A program made the position numbers and the translations under genes. Below the pieces are notes generated by a model. That model saw only the letters and a program-made list of their open reading frames with translations. It did not search any database and was not told the origin of the DNA. Shown here one piece after another: positions 25,581 through 35,116 of a stretch of 55,602 nucleotides of DNA. Numbering within the stretch: position 1 is the first letter of the stretch; every line of letters begins with the position of its first letter. Source of the DNA: Thermoplasmata archaeon (lineage in GTDB: Archaea > Thermoplasmatota > DTKX01 > JAHFTX01); assembly GCA_023265395.1 (NCBI GenBank), contig JAHFTX010000016.1, forward strand, positions 1 to 55,602. The letters are read 5' to 3'.

Positions 25581-25590
25581 CACCTTTTTG
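25581..25590 (+). promoter_or_regulatory. TATA-like box for the B12-subunit/MeaB operon
   Basis: CACCTTTTTG centred ~28 nt before ATG 25615; expected to give a leaderless transcript of the mutase small subunit and meaB. Confidence 0.6.
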
Positions 25591-25614
25591 CCCCGGCCTT
25601 GGCTGGTGCGACCG

Positions 25615-26031
<417 letters not shown>

Positions 26032-26046
26032 GCGCCGGAAGGGCCC

Positions 26047-27000
26047 ATGGCGCTGGTCGAGCGGGTGCTGGCGGGGGACCGCCGCGCGCTGGCGCAGGCG
26101 ATCACCGCCATCGTCGAGCGTGAACCTGCGGGCCGGCCGCTGCTGGCAGCGCTCCACCCCAAGGCGGGCAGGGCCCGAATCGTGGGGCTGACCGGGGCAC
26201 CGGGGGTCGGCAAGTCGACCCTGACGGCGGCGCTGACCCGCCACTGGAGGCGCGCGGGCCTGAGCGTCGCCATCGTGGCGGTCGACCCCACCTCCCCCTT
26301 CAGCGGCGGCGCCCTGCTTGGGGACCGCATCCGCATGGGCGAGCTGGCCACCGACCCGGGGGTCTTCTTCCGCTCGCTGGCCACCCGCGGTGCCATGGGA
26401 GGGTTGGCTGCCGCCACCGGCGACGTGGTGACCGCCCTCGATGCTGCCGGGTTCGACCGGATCATCGTCGAGACCATCGGCACCGGACAGGCCGAGGTCG
26501 ACGTCATCACCATGGTCCACAGCTGCGTCGTGGTTCTGATCCCCGGGATGGGCGATGGGGTGCAGGCCTTCAAGGCCGGCATCCTCGAGATCGCCGACCT
26601 GTTCGTGATCAACAAGGCCGACCACGAGGGGGCGGAGCGGCTGCACGAGCAGATGGCGGCGATGCTCGAGCTGGCGCCCAAGCAAGAGGGGTATGCCGTG
26701 CCGATCCTGGCGACGGTCGCGACCACGGACGAGGGGATCGACAGCGTGGCTGACGGCCTGGATGCCCACTGGCAGCACCTGCTGCGCAGCGGCAAGCACC
26801 ACGAACGGGACCTGCTGCGCGCGCGCACCCAGCTGCAGCGGCTGTTGCAGGCGCAGCTGCTGGCTCCCTTCGAGCAGGGGGCCGGTGAGGCGGCTTTCGA
26901 GGCTGCGGTCCGTGACGTCGCCGAACGGCGCGTCGACCCCCATGGGGCGGTGGCGGCGCTGGTGGCAAGAACACAAGAGCGCCCGCCGCACGAGCCTTGA
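26047..27000 (+). CDS. meaB: MeaB/ArgK-family G-protein chaperone of the B12-dependent mutase
   Basis: 317 residues, the family length. P-loop GAPGVGKS at ~50-57, the Mg/switch region with AVDPTSPFSGGALLGDRIRM, ETIGTGQAEVDV (the conserved G3-like segment) and NKAD near residue 192 for guanine recognition. MeaB (MMAA in humans) gates cofactor loading and protects methylmalonyl-CoA mutase from inactivation using GTP. It sits 15 nt after the mutase B12 subunit with GGAAGG just before the ATG, so they form an operon. The C-terminal helical dimerisation arm is present (LLRARTQLQRLLQAQLL). The stop overlaps a possible TTG start for the next ORF. Nothing unusual was seen. Confidence 0.95.
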   Translation: MALVERVLAGDRRALAQAITAIVEREPAGRPLLAALHPKAGRARIVGLTGAPGVGKSTLTAALTRHWRRAGLSVAIVAVDPTSPFSGGALLGDRIRMGELATDPGVFFRSLATRGAMGGLAAATGDVVTALDAAGFDRIIVETIGTGQAEVDVITMVHSCVVVLIPGMGDGVQAFKAGILEIADLFVINKADHEGAERLHEQMAAMLELAPKQEGYAVPILATVATTDEGIDSVADGLDAHWQHLLRSGKHHERDLLRARTQLQRLLQAQLLAPFEQGAGEAAFEAAVRDVAERRVDPHGAVAALVARTQERPPHEP

Positions 27001-27035
27001 TACCATCGGTGCTCCTGCACGACGATGGGGGCCGG

Positions 27036-28094
27036 ATGGAGCGCAGCGCGGCGAAGGCGAACGCACCAGACACCCCCAGCGACGCCGCGTGGGCCGGCGC
27101 CGAGCGCGCCGAGGCCGACGGCGACTGGCCGACGACGGCCGTGCGCTTCGAGAACCTCGCCGCCGTGCTCGAGGAGGACCCGCTGCGGCAATGCCAGGCA
27201 TGGCTGCGGGCATCGCGCGCCTATCGGTTCCTTGGTGAGATCGTCCAATCGGCCGACCTGGCGCGCCGCGCCCTCGAGCGGGCGCGGGGACTCCCAGACC
27301 GGCGATTGGTCACCGAGGCGCTGCTGGCACTAGGCTACCTCCACTGGCGCAGAGGGGACATCGCGGTCGCTGAGGATCTCTTCGTCGAGGCGATGCAGGG
27401 AGCGACCGCCCTGGGCGACGAGGCCTTGCAGGGGCAGGCGCAGTGTGCCATGGCAGACCTGCTCTCAGGCGGAATCGACTATGAGCGCGCGGTGGACCTC
27501 TATGCTCAGGGCGCCAGACGACTGGCGGCCGCGGAGCTCTGGGGGGAGTGGGTGCGCGCGCGCAACAACCACGCCCAGACGTTGGTGGCGCTCGAACGTC
27601 CTGCCGAAGCGATCCCCCTGCTGCAGGAGGCCCTCGAACGGACGAAGCACCAGCTGGAGGGGCTCCCGCGCACCTGGGTGCTGGTGACGATGGCCGATGT
27701 CTACGCGCGCTTGGGCGACGTCCCGCGCGTCCATGCGCTCCTCGAAGAGGCGCGGGCACGACCCAGCCTCAATGATGCGCCGATGTTGCAGGTGCTCCTG
27801 CAGGGGACCGAGGCGATGGTGCGGGCGCAACAGGGCGATAGCGCCGACGGCATCGCCCAGCTGCTGGCGCTCGTCCCCCCCATGGGGGAGATCGGCGCTG
27901 CCAGCGACCAGGCGCTCCTGCTGCTCGACGCCGCCATGCTGCAGCGGCGCAGCGGTGACCACGCCGGCGCTTCGCGCAGCCTCGCACAGGCGCGGTCCCT
28001 GCTGCAAGGGACGCCCCTGCGACAGCTGCTCCGTCGGGTGGAGTCCCTCGAAGGGGGGGCACCGGACGGTTCGAGTCCTGACTCAGAGATTTGA
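27036..28094 (+). CDS. TPR-repeat protein
   Basis: 352 residues from ATG 27036. TTG 26997, overlapping the meaB stop, would add 13 residues and is less convincing. The protein is all-helical, with tetratricopeptide-like repeats throughout (ALLALGYLHWRRGDIAVAED, NNHAQTLVALERPAEAIPLL, TMADVYARLGDVPRVHALLE, LLLDAAMLQRRSGDHAGASR). There is no signal peptide, TM or catalytic domain, so it is probably a cytoplasmic protein-protein scaffold. It follows meaB directly and may be read from the same transcript, but TPR proteins have no fixed partner and no link to B12 metabolism is implied by sequence. Its stop overlaps the promoter box of the next gene. Confidence 0.85.
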   Translation: MERSAAKANAPDTPSDAAWAGAERAEADGDWPTTAVRFENLAAVLEEDPLRQCQAWLRASRAYRFLGEIVQSADLARRALERARGLPDRRLVTEALLALGYLHWRRGDIAVAEDLFVEAMQGATALGDEALQGQAQCAMADLLSGGIDYERAVDLYAQGARRLAAAELWGEWVRARNNHAQTLVALERPAEAIPLLQEALERTKHQLEGLPRTWVLVTMADVYARLGDVPRVHALLEEARARPSLNDAPMLQVLLQGTEAMVRAQQGDSADGIAQLLALVPPMGEIGAASDQALLLLDAAMLQRRSGDHAGASRSLAQARSLLQGTPLRQLLRRVESLEGGAPDGSSPDSEI

Positions 28095-28097
28095 TAC
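28088..28097 (+). promoter_or_regulatory. TATA-like box for the beta-propeller gene
   Basis: GATTTGATAC, ~28 nt before ATG 28121 and overlapping the stop of the TPR gene. Confidence 0.55.
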
Positions 28098-28120
28098 GTG
28101 GACACCAAGTCGGCGCATGT

Positions 28121-31100
28121 ATGACTGCAGGTGCTGCAGGCAGGCCTCTGAAGGAATCCCGACCGACCGACCGACGCTGGGGGGGCACGAGCGCCCTGTT
28201 GGTCACTCTCCTGTTACTCGGAGCGCCGACACTAGGATCGGTCAGCGGGGCACTCCCCGCTTTGGGCACGTTGCACAACCCTCTCGTTGCAGCGACGACT
28301 GTTGCGCCCGCAGAGAGCCCCTCCTCGCGCTCACTTGGTCCTGCGGTCGCCTTCAGTGACCAGATCGGGCTGACCCTGACTAGGAGTCAGATCGGTGATT
28401 TCGACAACGATGGGGTCGACGAGCTCCTGGTGCTCTACGTCGACGCCCCCAAGGTCGGGCTGGTCATCTACCAACTCGACACCTTTGCTCAGGAGGAATC
28501 CTGGGAGGTCGACGGGATTGCCGGTGCCACGACCCAGATCATCGGGGACTATGACGGTGACGGCCTGTGGGACATCTTCTTCACCTACTTCAACGTCAGC
28601 CTCCACGTGGTCGGCTACGAGATGGGGGGTGCCGGGGAGCTCTTCGACCTGCCCGCACCTTGGACCATCTCGGTGATGGAACTGACCGACACCGACCTCG
28701 ACGGTACCAAGGAGCTCGTCCTCATCACGTGGGGTCCATGGACGCTCCGAGTCTTCGATGCCTCGACGGGAGTGTCCGCAGGCTCGACCCTCATCCCCTA
28801 CCGGGCCAACTGGGTCAGCGGAAACTCCTTCGTCGACGCTGATGGGGACCTCCACCTCGACTACGTCTACGCCGGACAGCTGACCTTCGCCCCCTGGACC
28901 CGGTTCATGCGGATGGTCGACCTCGTCGACTTCTCCGAGACGGCCAACATCACGTTCGACATGTCCCCGTCCTTCTTCTGGGTCGGGGATGTCGATGACG
29001 ACCTCGCCAACGAAGCCCTGATGCTGGGTACCAACAGCACCACCTTCCGCAACGGAGGTAGCGCCTGGGAGCTCAACGGCACCAACGTCTGGGCGCGCTC
29101 TGACCCTTCCTGGGGCTGGTTCGGGCAGATCGGGATTGCTGACCTCAACGATGACGGCGTCAGGGACCTTGCGTTCCAGGGAGCCGCGAACTCGATCGTG
29201 ATCCTCGATGGCATCGATGGGACGACCATGGATGTCGTCCCCGCCACCGCCCAGCTGTGGAGTGGCGCATTGCGCGACTTCGACGGCGACGGCGCCATGG
29301 AACTGTTGTTCCTCACCTGGAGCACGCCGCAGCACCTGGTGTACGATGACCAGGTCGATGGTGTCCGCTGGGACGGTGTCCTTGCCAACACCCAGATGGG
29401 CTACGGCGTCAACGAGGACCTCGATGGGGACGGCTCGTTCGAGCTGATGGTCTACGAGTGGGCCACCGGCCCCGAGGTCTGGGACCTCGAGAGCGGGACG
29501 GTCGACTTCCCCCTGCCCACCATCACCACCTTCAATCCCCCCTCGGACGCGATGACGCTGCTCGACGGGACGGTCGTCGGCAAAGGGCTCTTCGTCGCGG
29601 GCCTGGTCACCGGGGTCGGCTTCGCCCTCAGCCTCTACGACGGTGCCGATGCCACCTTGCTGTGGCAGGCGATGCCCGGGGCGATGGCCTTCAGCTCCGT
29701 GACCGCGGGCGGCTTTGCCGGTGTCACCAAGGACGAGGTCGTCGTGCTGGGCACCGACCTGCAGAACCGACTGCGGCTGTGGGTCTATGTCCTCGACGAC
29801 CCGCCAGCGGCCACCGCCGCGGTGCCCGACCTCTCGCTGACCGAGGACGCCCCCGCCAGCGTGCTGGCAGACCTCGAGGATTCCTTTGGGGACGACTACG
29901 GCGATGGGGCGCTGACCTTCACTCTGGTGGAGAACTCGGACCCCGACCAGCTGGACGTCGCCCTCAATGGCAGCCTGCTGCAGGCGACACCGCTGGTGCA
30001 GGACTGGAACGGCAACGTCACGGTGCAGATCGCCGTCGACGATGGGTTGCATGCCCCGCTGCTCTCCAACGAGTTCACGGTGTCGGTGCTGCCGGTCAAC
30101 GACCCTCCGACATGGATGGCGCCGCCAGCCCAGACGATTGACCAGGACCAGCAGCTGCAGGTGCGGCTGCAGGCCGACGACGTCGACCTCGACGACCTGA
30201 CCTTCAGCGGCGACCTGCCAGCAGGGGCGACCATCAGCGGCGACCTGCTGCGGTGGACGCCCACCAACGCCGATGTCGGGGACTACCTGATCGACCTCAC
30301 CGTCGAGGACGGCGCGGGCGGGATGGGCAACGAGACGATCTTCGTGCGGGTCCTCAACGTCAACGACCCGCCGACCATCGCCTCGATGAGCGGGCTGACC
30401 GTCGAGGAGGACTCGACGCTGGAGGTCGAGCTCAGCGCCACCGACCCCGACCTGCCCTACGATGACCTGCTGACCTACAGCTCCCTCGATGGACGCGCCA
30501 CCGTCAATGCCACAAGCGGGCTGCTGACCTTCACCCCCCACCAGGGGGAGGCCGGCACCGTGCTGCTGACGGTGCTGGTCGAGGACCTCGCCGGGCTCAA
30601 CGCCTCGGGGACGCTCGAAGTCAGCGTCGGGGACCGCAACGTCCCCCCCGCCTTGCGGGTGACCTTCCCCGACGCTGTGGTGCAGGGCATGCCGGCGCTC
30701 TTCGTCCTGATCGGTACCGACATCGACACCGATGATGCGCTGACCTATGGCGTCACCGCCCAGGGCGGAGGCGTCGCACCGCTGCAGATCGATGCCAGCA
30801 GCGGTCAGGGGCTGTGGACCCCGACCAACGACCAGGTGGGGTCGCACCCTCTGGTCTTCTTCGTCAACGACGACCGTGGCGGCCGCACCGAGGTGCCTGT
30901 GAGCGTCGTGGTCCAGAACGCCAACGACCCACCGACCATCGCCGCGGTGGGGAACAACACCACGCTGACCGAAGGCACCCCCTGGAGCCTGGGGCTGCTG
31001 CTCGACGACCCCGACCTGCCCTACGGGGAGACGCTGCGGGTCACCACCGACCGCACGGCCGTGGCCGTCTCCACCGATGGCACGCAGCTCAACTGGACGC

Positions 31101-31654
31101 CGACCCAGGCCGATGTCGGTACCGTCACCTTGGAGGTGACCGTCACCGACGCCGCAGGGGCGACGATGAGCGTGGGGGTGGAGCTCAAGGTCCGCGACCG
31201 CAACGACCCGCCCACGGGGGTGCAGATCCTCGCACCGGCCAACAACGCGACCCTGCTTGCGGGCGAGGTGACGTTGGTCGGCACGGCCACCGACCCCGAC
31301 GTCGGCGACGTGCTCGTCTACCACTGGGTCCTCGACGGTGCGCCACTGGCCGAGGGCGAACAGGCGAGCGCGACCATCACCAAGACCGGTCGGCATACCC
31401 TGACGCTGCAGGTCAGCGACGGTCCGCACACGGCGGAGACCTCCATCGAGTTCGTGGTGCACAGCAAGGTGCAGTTCGACGCCAGCGGCACCAGCGGCCT
31501 GCTCATGGGCGGCCTGTTGGCGCTGGTGGTCGTCGTCGCACTGTGCATCGTCGGGATGGTGCTGCTCAGCCGCAAGCTGCGGCAGGCCCAAGGCGGCGCT
31601 CCGCCGCAGGTGCGACCGCCGCAGCATCCCCCGCGTGGACCACAGGACCCCTAG
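28121..31654 (+). CDS. Large surface protein with FG-GAP/VCBS propeller, cadherin-like repeats and C-terminal TM
   Basis: 1177 residues from ATG 28121. A basic N-terminus and a hydrophobic segment at ~26-45 form a signal peptide or anchor. Residues ~65-560 contain about eight Asp-rich repeats (DFDNDGVDELLVLY, DYDGDGLWDIFFTY, DTDLDGTKELVLIT, DFDGDGAMELLFLT, DLDGDGSFELMVYE). Residues ~560-1110 are cadherin/Ig-like modules separated by the hallmark NVNDPPT/NANDPPT linkers, with WTPTNADVGDY and LTFTPHQGEAG phrases. A TM helix lies at ~1126-1150 (LLMGGLLALVVVVALCIVGM), then a short Pro/Gln-rich tail. It resembles the integrin-like protein at 10768-15408 in order of domains but lacks its cytoplasmic coiled coil. 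A perfect inverted repeat follows the stop. Confidence 0.9.
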   Translation: MTAGAAGRPLKESRPTDRRWGGTSALLVTLLLLGAPTLGSVSGALPALGTLHNPLVAATTVAPAESPSSRSLGPAVAFSDQIGLTLTRSQIGDFDNDGVDELLVLYVDAPKVGLVIYQLDTFAQEESWEVDGIAGATTQIIGDYDGDGLWDIFFTYFNVSLHVVGYEMGGAGELFDLPAPWTISVMELTDTDLDGTKELVLITWGPWTLRVFDASTGVSAGSTLIPYRANWVSGNSFVDADGDLHLDYVYAGQLTFAPWTRFMRMVDLVDFSETANITFDMSPSFFWVGDVDDDLANEALMLGTNSTTFRNGGSAWELNGTNVWARSDPSWGWFGQIGIADLNDDGVRDLAFQGAANSIVILDGIDGTTMDVVPATAQLWSGALRDFDGDGAMELLFLTWSTPQHLVYDDQVDGVRWDGVLANTQMGYGVNEDLDGDGSFELMVYEWATGPEVWDLESGTVDFPLPTITTFNPPSDAMTLLDGTVVGKGLFVAGLVTGVGFALSLYDGADATLLWQAMPGAMAFSSVTAGGFAGVTKDEVVVLGTDLQNRLRLWVYVLDDPPAATAAVPDLSLTEDAPASVLADLEDSFGDDYGDGALTFTLVENSDPDQLDVALNGSLLQATPLVQDWNGNVTVQIAVDDGLHAPLLSNEFTVSVLPVNDPPTWMAPPAQTIDQDQQLQVRLQADDVDLDDLTFSGDLPAGATISGDLLRWTPTNADVGDYLIDLTVEDGAGGMGNETIFVRVLNVNDPPTIASMSGLTVEEDSTLEVELSATDPDLPYDDLLTYSSLDGRATVNATSGLLTFTPHQGEAGTVLLTVLVEDLAGLNASGTLEVSVGDRNVPPALRVTFPDAVVQGMPALFVLIGTDIDTDDALTYGVTAQGGGVAPLQIDASSGQGLWTPTNDQVGSHPLVFFVNDDRGGRTEVPVSVVVQNANDPPTIAAVGNNTTLTEGTPWSLGLLLDDPDLPYGETLRVTTDRTAVAVSTDGTQLNWTPTQADVGTVTLEVTVTDAAGATMSVGVELKVRDRNDPPTGVQILAPANNATLLAGEVTLVGTATDPDVGDVLVYHWVLDGAPLAEGEQASATITKTGRHTLTLQVSDGPHTAETSIEFVVHSKVQFDASGTSGLLMGGLLALVVVVALCIVGMVLLSRKLRQAQGGAPPQVRPPQHPPRGPQDP

Positions 31655-31670
31655 GCGGACATGGTCGGCA

Positions 31671-31702
31671 GGTGCGCGGCGGTTTCCAGGCCGCCGCGCA
31701 CC
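31671..31702. terminator. Perfect 12-bp stem-loop between convergent genes; bidirectional terminator candidate
   Basis: GGTGCGCGGCGG (31671-31682) and its exact complement CCGCCGCGCACC (31691-31702) enclose an 8-nt loop. It starts 17 nt after the stop of the rightward surface protein and touches the stop of the leftward MsrA gene. There is no long T-tract, so factor-independent termination is uncertain; RNA 3'-end protection is the other option. Confidence 0.5.
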
Positions 31703-32238
31703 TAGGAGCGCAGCCGATCCTTCCAGGCGCTGCGGAACTTGGCGACCTTGGGGCCGACCACGGCGCGGCAGTAGCCCGCGCCGGGGTTGGTGCGGTAGTA
31801 GCCCTGGTGGTACTCCTCGGCGGCAAAGAATCGCGGCGCCGGTTGCACCATCGTGACGATCCCTTCCCAGAGCCCTTGCTCCTGGAGTGCCGCGATGGTG
31901 CGCGTCGCGGCGCTCCGCTGCGCCTCACCATGGGTGAAGATCGCCGAGCGGTACTGCGTGCCGACGTCCCCCCCTTGGCGGTCGAGCGTCGTCGGGTCGT
32001 GGACCGAGAAGAAGATCTGCAGCAGGTCGGTGTAGCTGACCACCGTCGGGTCGAAGGTCACCTGCACCGCTTCGGCGTGGCCGGTGGTGCCCGCACAGAC
32101 CTGCTCATAGCTGGGGTCCGGCACCGTCCCACCGATGTAGCCGCTGACGACGGAGGCGACGCCTCGCACCTGCTCGAAGACCGCCTCGAGGCACCAGAAG
32201 CACCCGCCGGCGAGCGTCGCCTGCTCCGTATCGGCCAT
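31702..32238 (-). CDS. msrA: Peptide methionine (S)-S-oxide reductase
   Basis: 178 residues. The catalytic motif GCFWC is at residues 12-16 with nucleophile Cys13; the family's Y-x-GG (GYIGGTVPDPSYEQVC), TGHAE and QYRSAIF motifs follow in order, as does AEEYHQGYY near the C-terminus. It repairs oxidised methionine in proteins using thioredoxin-like reductants; a later Cys (GYCRAVV) may be the resolving residue. ATG 32238 lies ~27 nt after a TATA-like box; the frame stays open upstream to 32373 but the extra residues are Pro/Arg-rich and lack family similarity. No signal peptide, so it acts in the cytoplasm. It stands alone between two surface-protein genes. Confidence 0.95.
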   Translation of the reverse strand: MADTEQATLAGGCFWCLEAVFEQVRGVASVVSGYIGGTVPDPSYEQVCAGTTGHAEAVQVTFDPTVVSYTDLLQIFFSVHDPTTLDRQGGDVGTQYRSAIFTHGEAQRSAATRTIAALQEQGLWEGIVTMVQPAPRFFAAEEYHQGYYRTNPGAGYCRAVVGPKVAKFRSAWKDRLRS

Positions 32239-32262
32239 GGGCGGGGCATCGACGACGCTGAC

Positions 32263-32271
32263 GGATAACGC
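32263..32271 (-). promoter_or_regulatory. TATA-like box for msrA
   Basis: Minus strand GCGTTATCC, ~29 nt from ATG 32238. Confidence 0.5.
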
Positions 32272-32327
32272 TTGGGGGATGGGCGCGGGTCGTCGTGGTG
32301 GCGCAGCTGCGGCTTGCCCACCGACGG

Positions 32328-32385
32328 CAGGCTCCCGGGCGGCTGTGGGGAGGCGGGGGGAGCCTGACGTCACGCGTGAGGGGGC
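32328..32385. repeat. Conserved 3' flank of PGF-CTERM gene, copy 1, with overlapping palindromes
   Basis: This ~58-bp stretch directly after the stop is almost the same as 52917-52977 behind the second PGF-CTERM gene. It includes TGACGTCACGCGTGA (32365-32379), in which the palindromes TGACGTCA and TCACGCGTGA overlap, and G-rich tracts. It shows that the gene duplication carried its downstream flank. Confidence 0.8.
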
Positions 32386-35088
32386 TTAGCTCTGCTGCCG
32401 ACGGCGCCGGGTGATACCGAGCGCTGCGAGCAGCCCGAGCAGGACGACGACCGACTCGAAGCCGGGCATGACGCCCTTGCCTTCGTTGCCGTCGCCCTTC
32501 TTGTCGGGGGTGGGCACCACGGTGACGGTGGTCGTCCGCTCGGTGGTCAACTCATGGTCCGAGACCCGCACGGTGATCGTATGGGTGCCCGGAGGCAGCA
32601 TCAGGCTCACCTGGCGGCCGTGGTTGGACGTCTCGACACCGTCGACGATCCAGACGATCTCCAGGTCGTCACCGTTGGGATCGGAGGTGATGACCGTCGC
32701 CACCCAGGGCGTACCCTCGACGACCTTCGTGGAGGGGTCGGCAGGCTGGAGCTCGACCTCGGGGGCGGCGTTGGCCTCGGCGATCTCGAAGACCAGATCG
32801 ACCACCGCGCTCATCCCAACATGGTCGCGCACCACCAGGCGCACGCTCAGCGTCCCCTCGTCGCCCGGTTGGGGCGTCCAGGTCAGTTGCAGCGTACCGT
32901 CGGGCTGCAACCGCAGGACGATGGCGCTCACGTCGGCAGTGACGCTCAGCCTCTCGGAGGGGTCTGCCCCGAGGTCCTCATCGTGGACCTGCAAGGTCGC
33001 GTGCAACTCCTCGCCGACGGTCCCGCGGATCGTTGTCGGACCCTCGAGGGTGGGGGCGTCGTTGGTGTTGGCGACCTCGACGGTCAACGGTAGTTTCAGC
33101 GGGGCGCCGGCGGCATCGGTGACCGTGATGGTCATGTGGTGGCTGCCGATGTCGGCCTGGGTCGGCGTGAAGCGTACGGTGCCGTCGTTGTGGATGTCGA
33201 ACAGGTCGGTGTCGTCACTGAAGGTGAGGACCTCGTCGGGGTCGATCTGCAGGTCGAGGTCCTGGACCTCGACGATGCCGCTGAAGAGGCGGTCCTCCTG
33301 CGCGCGCCAGGTCCCCAGGTCGGCTATCGCCGTCGGTGCGTCGTTGACGTTGGTGACCGTTACGTCGATGGTTCCCGTGTCGCCCTCGTCGCTACCATCG
33401 TGGACGGCGACAGCGAGGTGGTTGATGCCCACGGCCAGGGCGTCGGGGGTCCAGGTGAAGGCGCCGCTGGTCCCGTCGATGGTCGCACCGACGACGGTGG
33501 TGCTGAAGGTCAGCGTCTCCTGTGCATCGAGCGCCAGGTCGACGTCGGTGGCCGACAGCTGCACTTGGAGGAGCTGGTCCTGCGCGACGGTCTGGGCGGG
33601 GATGGTTGTCAGCACCGGGGGATCGTCGACCGACTCGACCGTGACGTTCAGCGTCGGCGAATCGACCGTGTAGATGCCATCGGCTGCAATCAGGTGGAAG
33701 GCCGCATGGCCATGCCAGTCCGCGTCCGGGGTGACCTGCACGTGCGAACCGATGACCGCGACCTGCAGGCCGCTCGCGGGGGTCAGCCCACCGACGGTGA
33801 TGGTCAGCGCGGCGAAGGCCGTGTCAGGGTCGGAGAGGTAGGCCGTCAGATCCAGCAGATCGGTCGTACCGCTGTCCTCGCCGACGCTGAGCACTGCCGG
33901 GAAGGGGGTGAACATCGGCGCCTTCTCGTCGCGGTACTCGATCTCGATCTGGTCGATCGACAGGCGCCCGGCCGTGGCCGTACTCCAAGCGAGGGTCACG
34001 GGGGTCGTCATCGCCGGCACGCCACTGGCGGCGTCGACCGCCTGCTGCAGCGCTGCGGTGAAGTCGACGGTCTGCGGGCTCGAGAGCGCGCCAGCGTAGG
34101 TCCAGTCGAAGGTGCCGTCGTCGCCGACGTCGAGCTTGACGACGCTGGGGAAGCCTCCCGGGCCGTGATCGAGGCTGAAGGTGACGCTGTCGCTACCGAG
34201 CATGAAGGGGGCAACGGCTGGGGTGCCGTTGCCGGTGCCGTTGACCGGGTCAGGGTCGACCGGATCGACGGGATCCGCAGGATCGACAGGGTCTGCCGGA
34301 TCCTCGATGATGGGTTTGGCGTCATTGACGTCGCCAGTGTCAGCATCGGCAGGGGCGGTCGCGACGTCGAACTCACAGAGCTTTCCACAGTCGACGGCGT
34401 TCCAGGCGATCACCAGGCCGTGTCCGAGGTTGGTGTTGTCATCGATGTAGTCCTCGGGGAACTCAGTCATCGTTCCCTCGAGGTGCACCAGCTCGTCATT
34501 GGGCTGGCCGATGACGCTGTCGAGTTCCTTCCACTGACCAAGTAGGTCGTCGTAGATGTAGAGGGTCAGATCGACGAGGCCGCCCTGGGTGTTGGTGGTG
34601 GCGTTGCCATCCCAGCTGAGGGAGACGCCAACAAGCTCGCCGTCAGCGGCCGCAGCGACCGAGAATTGGAAATGGTGGTAGGCGGTCGGTGAGTCGCCGT
34701 GGTTGCTCTCGAAGGTCACTCCGTCCACCCTTGGGAGCTCGGCCAGTGTCTCGAAGGGGGTGTCCTGGAGATCGGCAGGGGCTAGAGGGAGGCCGCCGCC
34801 GGAGATGCCGTACCAGGCGTCATGGGGGCCGCCGGGGGCGGGGGTGTAGGTGTCGGGCTGCCCACCGGGGTTGATCTCGCTGCCGTCGACCTGCAGGGTC
34901 GCCGTCAGCACCGTGCTCCCGACGACGGCCTGCTCGACCATCGAGGAGTCCTCGCCGGGGGCATAGAAGGTCAGGGTGGAGGGTTGCAGGGTCGAGCTGA
35001 CCTGGGCTGCCACCGGGGCCAGGGGCGCCAGGGCAAGGCTCGACAGGAGGAGCAACAGGACGGTCGAAACCGCGGAGGTACGGTTCAT
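32386..35088 (-). CDS. PGF-CTERM surface protein with Asp-Pro repeats and cadherin-like modules (copy 1)
   Basis: 900 residues. A strong TATA box ~25 nt before ATG 35088 fixes the start. Signal peptide at 1-28 (VLLLLLSSLALAPLAPVAA). Residues ~30-255 form a beta-rich N-terminal domain; an Asp-Pro-Ala/Val repeat (DPADPVDPADPVDPVDPDP) follows, then a second sandwich domain (FSLDHGPGGFPSVVKLDVGD) and about six cadherin/PKD-like repeats with NVNDAPTA and NTNDAPTL linkers. The C-terminus has the tripartite archaeal sorting signal: PGF (~875), hydrophobic helix (SVVVLLGLLAALGI) and RRRR, the substrate type of archaeosortase A (cleavage and lipid attachment). No archaeosortase is in the window. A near-identical paralogue begins 18 kb away. 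It ends with TAA. Confidence 0.92.
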   Translation of the reverse strand: MNRTSAVSTVLLLLLSSLALAPLAPVAAQVSSTLQPSTLTFYAPGEDSSMVEQAVVGSTVLTATLQVDGSEINPGGQPDTYTPAPGGPHDAWYGISGGGLPLAPADLQDTPFETLAELPRVDGVTFESNHGDSPTAYHHFQFSVAAAADGELVGVSLSWDGNATTNTQGGLVDLTLYIYDDLLGQWKELDSVIGQPNDELVHLEGTMTEFPEDYIDDNTNLGHGLVIAWNAVDCGKLCEFDVATAPADADTGDVNDAKPIIEDPADPVDPADPVDPVDPDPVNGTGNGTPAVAPFMLGSDSVTFSLDHGPGGFPSVVKLDVGDDGTFDWTYAGALSSPQTVDFTAALQQAVDAASGVPAMTTPVTLAWSTATAGRLSIDQIEIEYRDEKAPMFTPFPAVLSVGEDSGTTDLLDLTAYLSDPDTAFAALTITVGGLTPASGLQVAVIGSHVQVTPDADWHGHAAFHLIAADGIYTVDSPTLNVTVESVDDPPVLTTIPAQTVAQDQLLQVQLSATDVDLALDAQETLTFSTTVVGATIDGTSGAFTWTPDALAVGINHLAVAVHDGSDEGDTGTIDVTVTNVNDAPTAIADLGTWRAQEDRLFSGIVEVQDLDLQIDPDEVLTFSDDTDLFDIHNDGTVRFTPTQADIGSHHMTITVTDAAGAPLKLPLTVEVANTNDAPTLEGPTTIRGTVGEELHATLQVHDEDLGADPSERLSVTADVSAIVLRLQPDGTLQLTWTPQPGDEGTLSVRLVVRDHVGMSAVVDLVFEIAEANAAPEVELQPADPSTKVVEGTPWVATVITSDPNGDDLEIVWIVDGVETSNHGRQVSLMLPPGTHTITVRVSDHELTTERTTTVTVVPTPDKKGDGNEGKGVMPGFESVVVLLGLLAALGITRRRRQQS
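34243..34305 (-). repeat. Asp-Pro coding microrepeat, copy 1
   Basis: Degenerate 9-nt units coding D-P-A/V in the first PGF-CTERM gene (about eight units); shorter than the equivalent array at 54829-54935. Confidence 0.7.
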
Positions 35089-35107
35089 TGCCTCGCCAGT
35101 GGGGGGG

Positions 35108-35116
35108 GTATTTTAG
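35108..35116 (-). promoter_or_regulatory. TATA box for PGF-CTERM gene copy 1
   Basis: Minus strand CTAAAATAC, ~24 nt upstream of ATG 35088. One of the clearest TATA boxes here, suggesting strong expression. Confidence 0.75.

Noticed and set aside
28331..31627. 1098-codon minus-strand frame opposite the propeller gene
   Set aside because: Complementary to FG-GAP and cadherin-like codons; composition artefact.
31702..32373. Longer MsrA with an N-terminal extension
   Set aside because: The extension is low-complexity and the TATA box at 32263-32271 would lie inside it; ATG 32238 fits the family.
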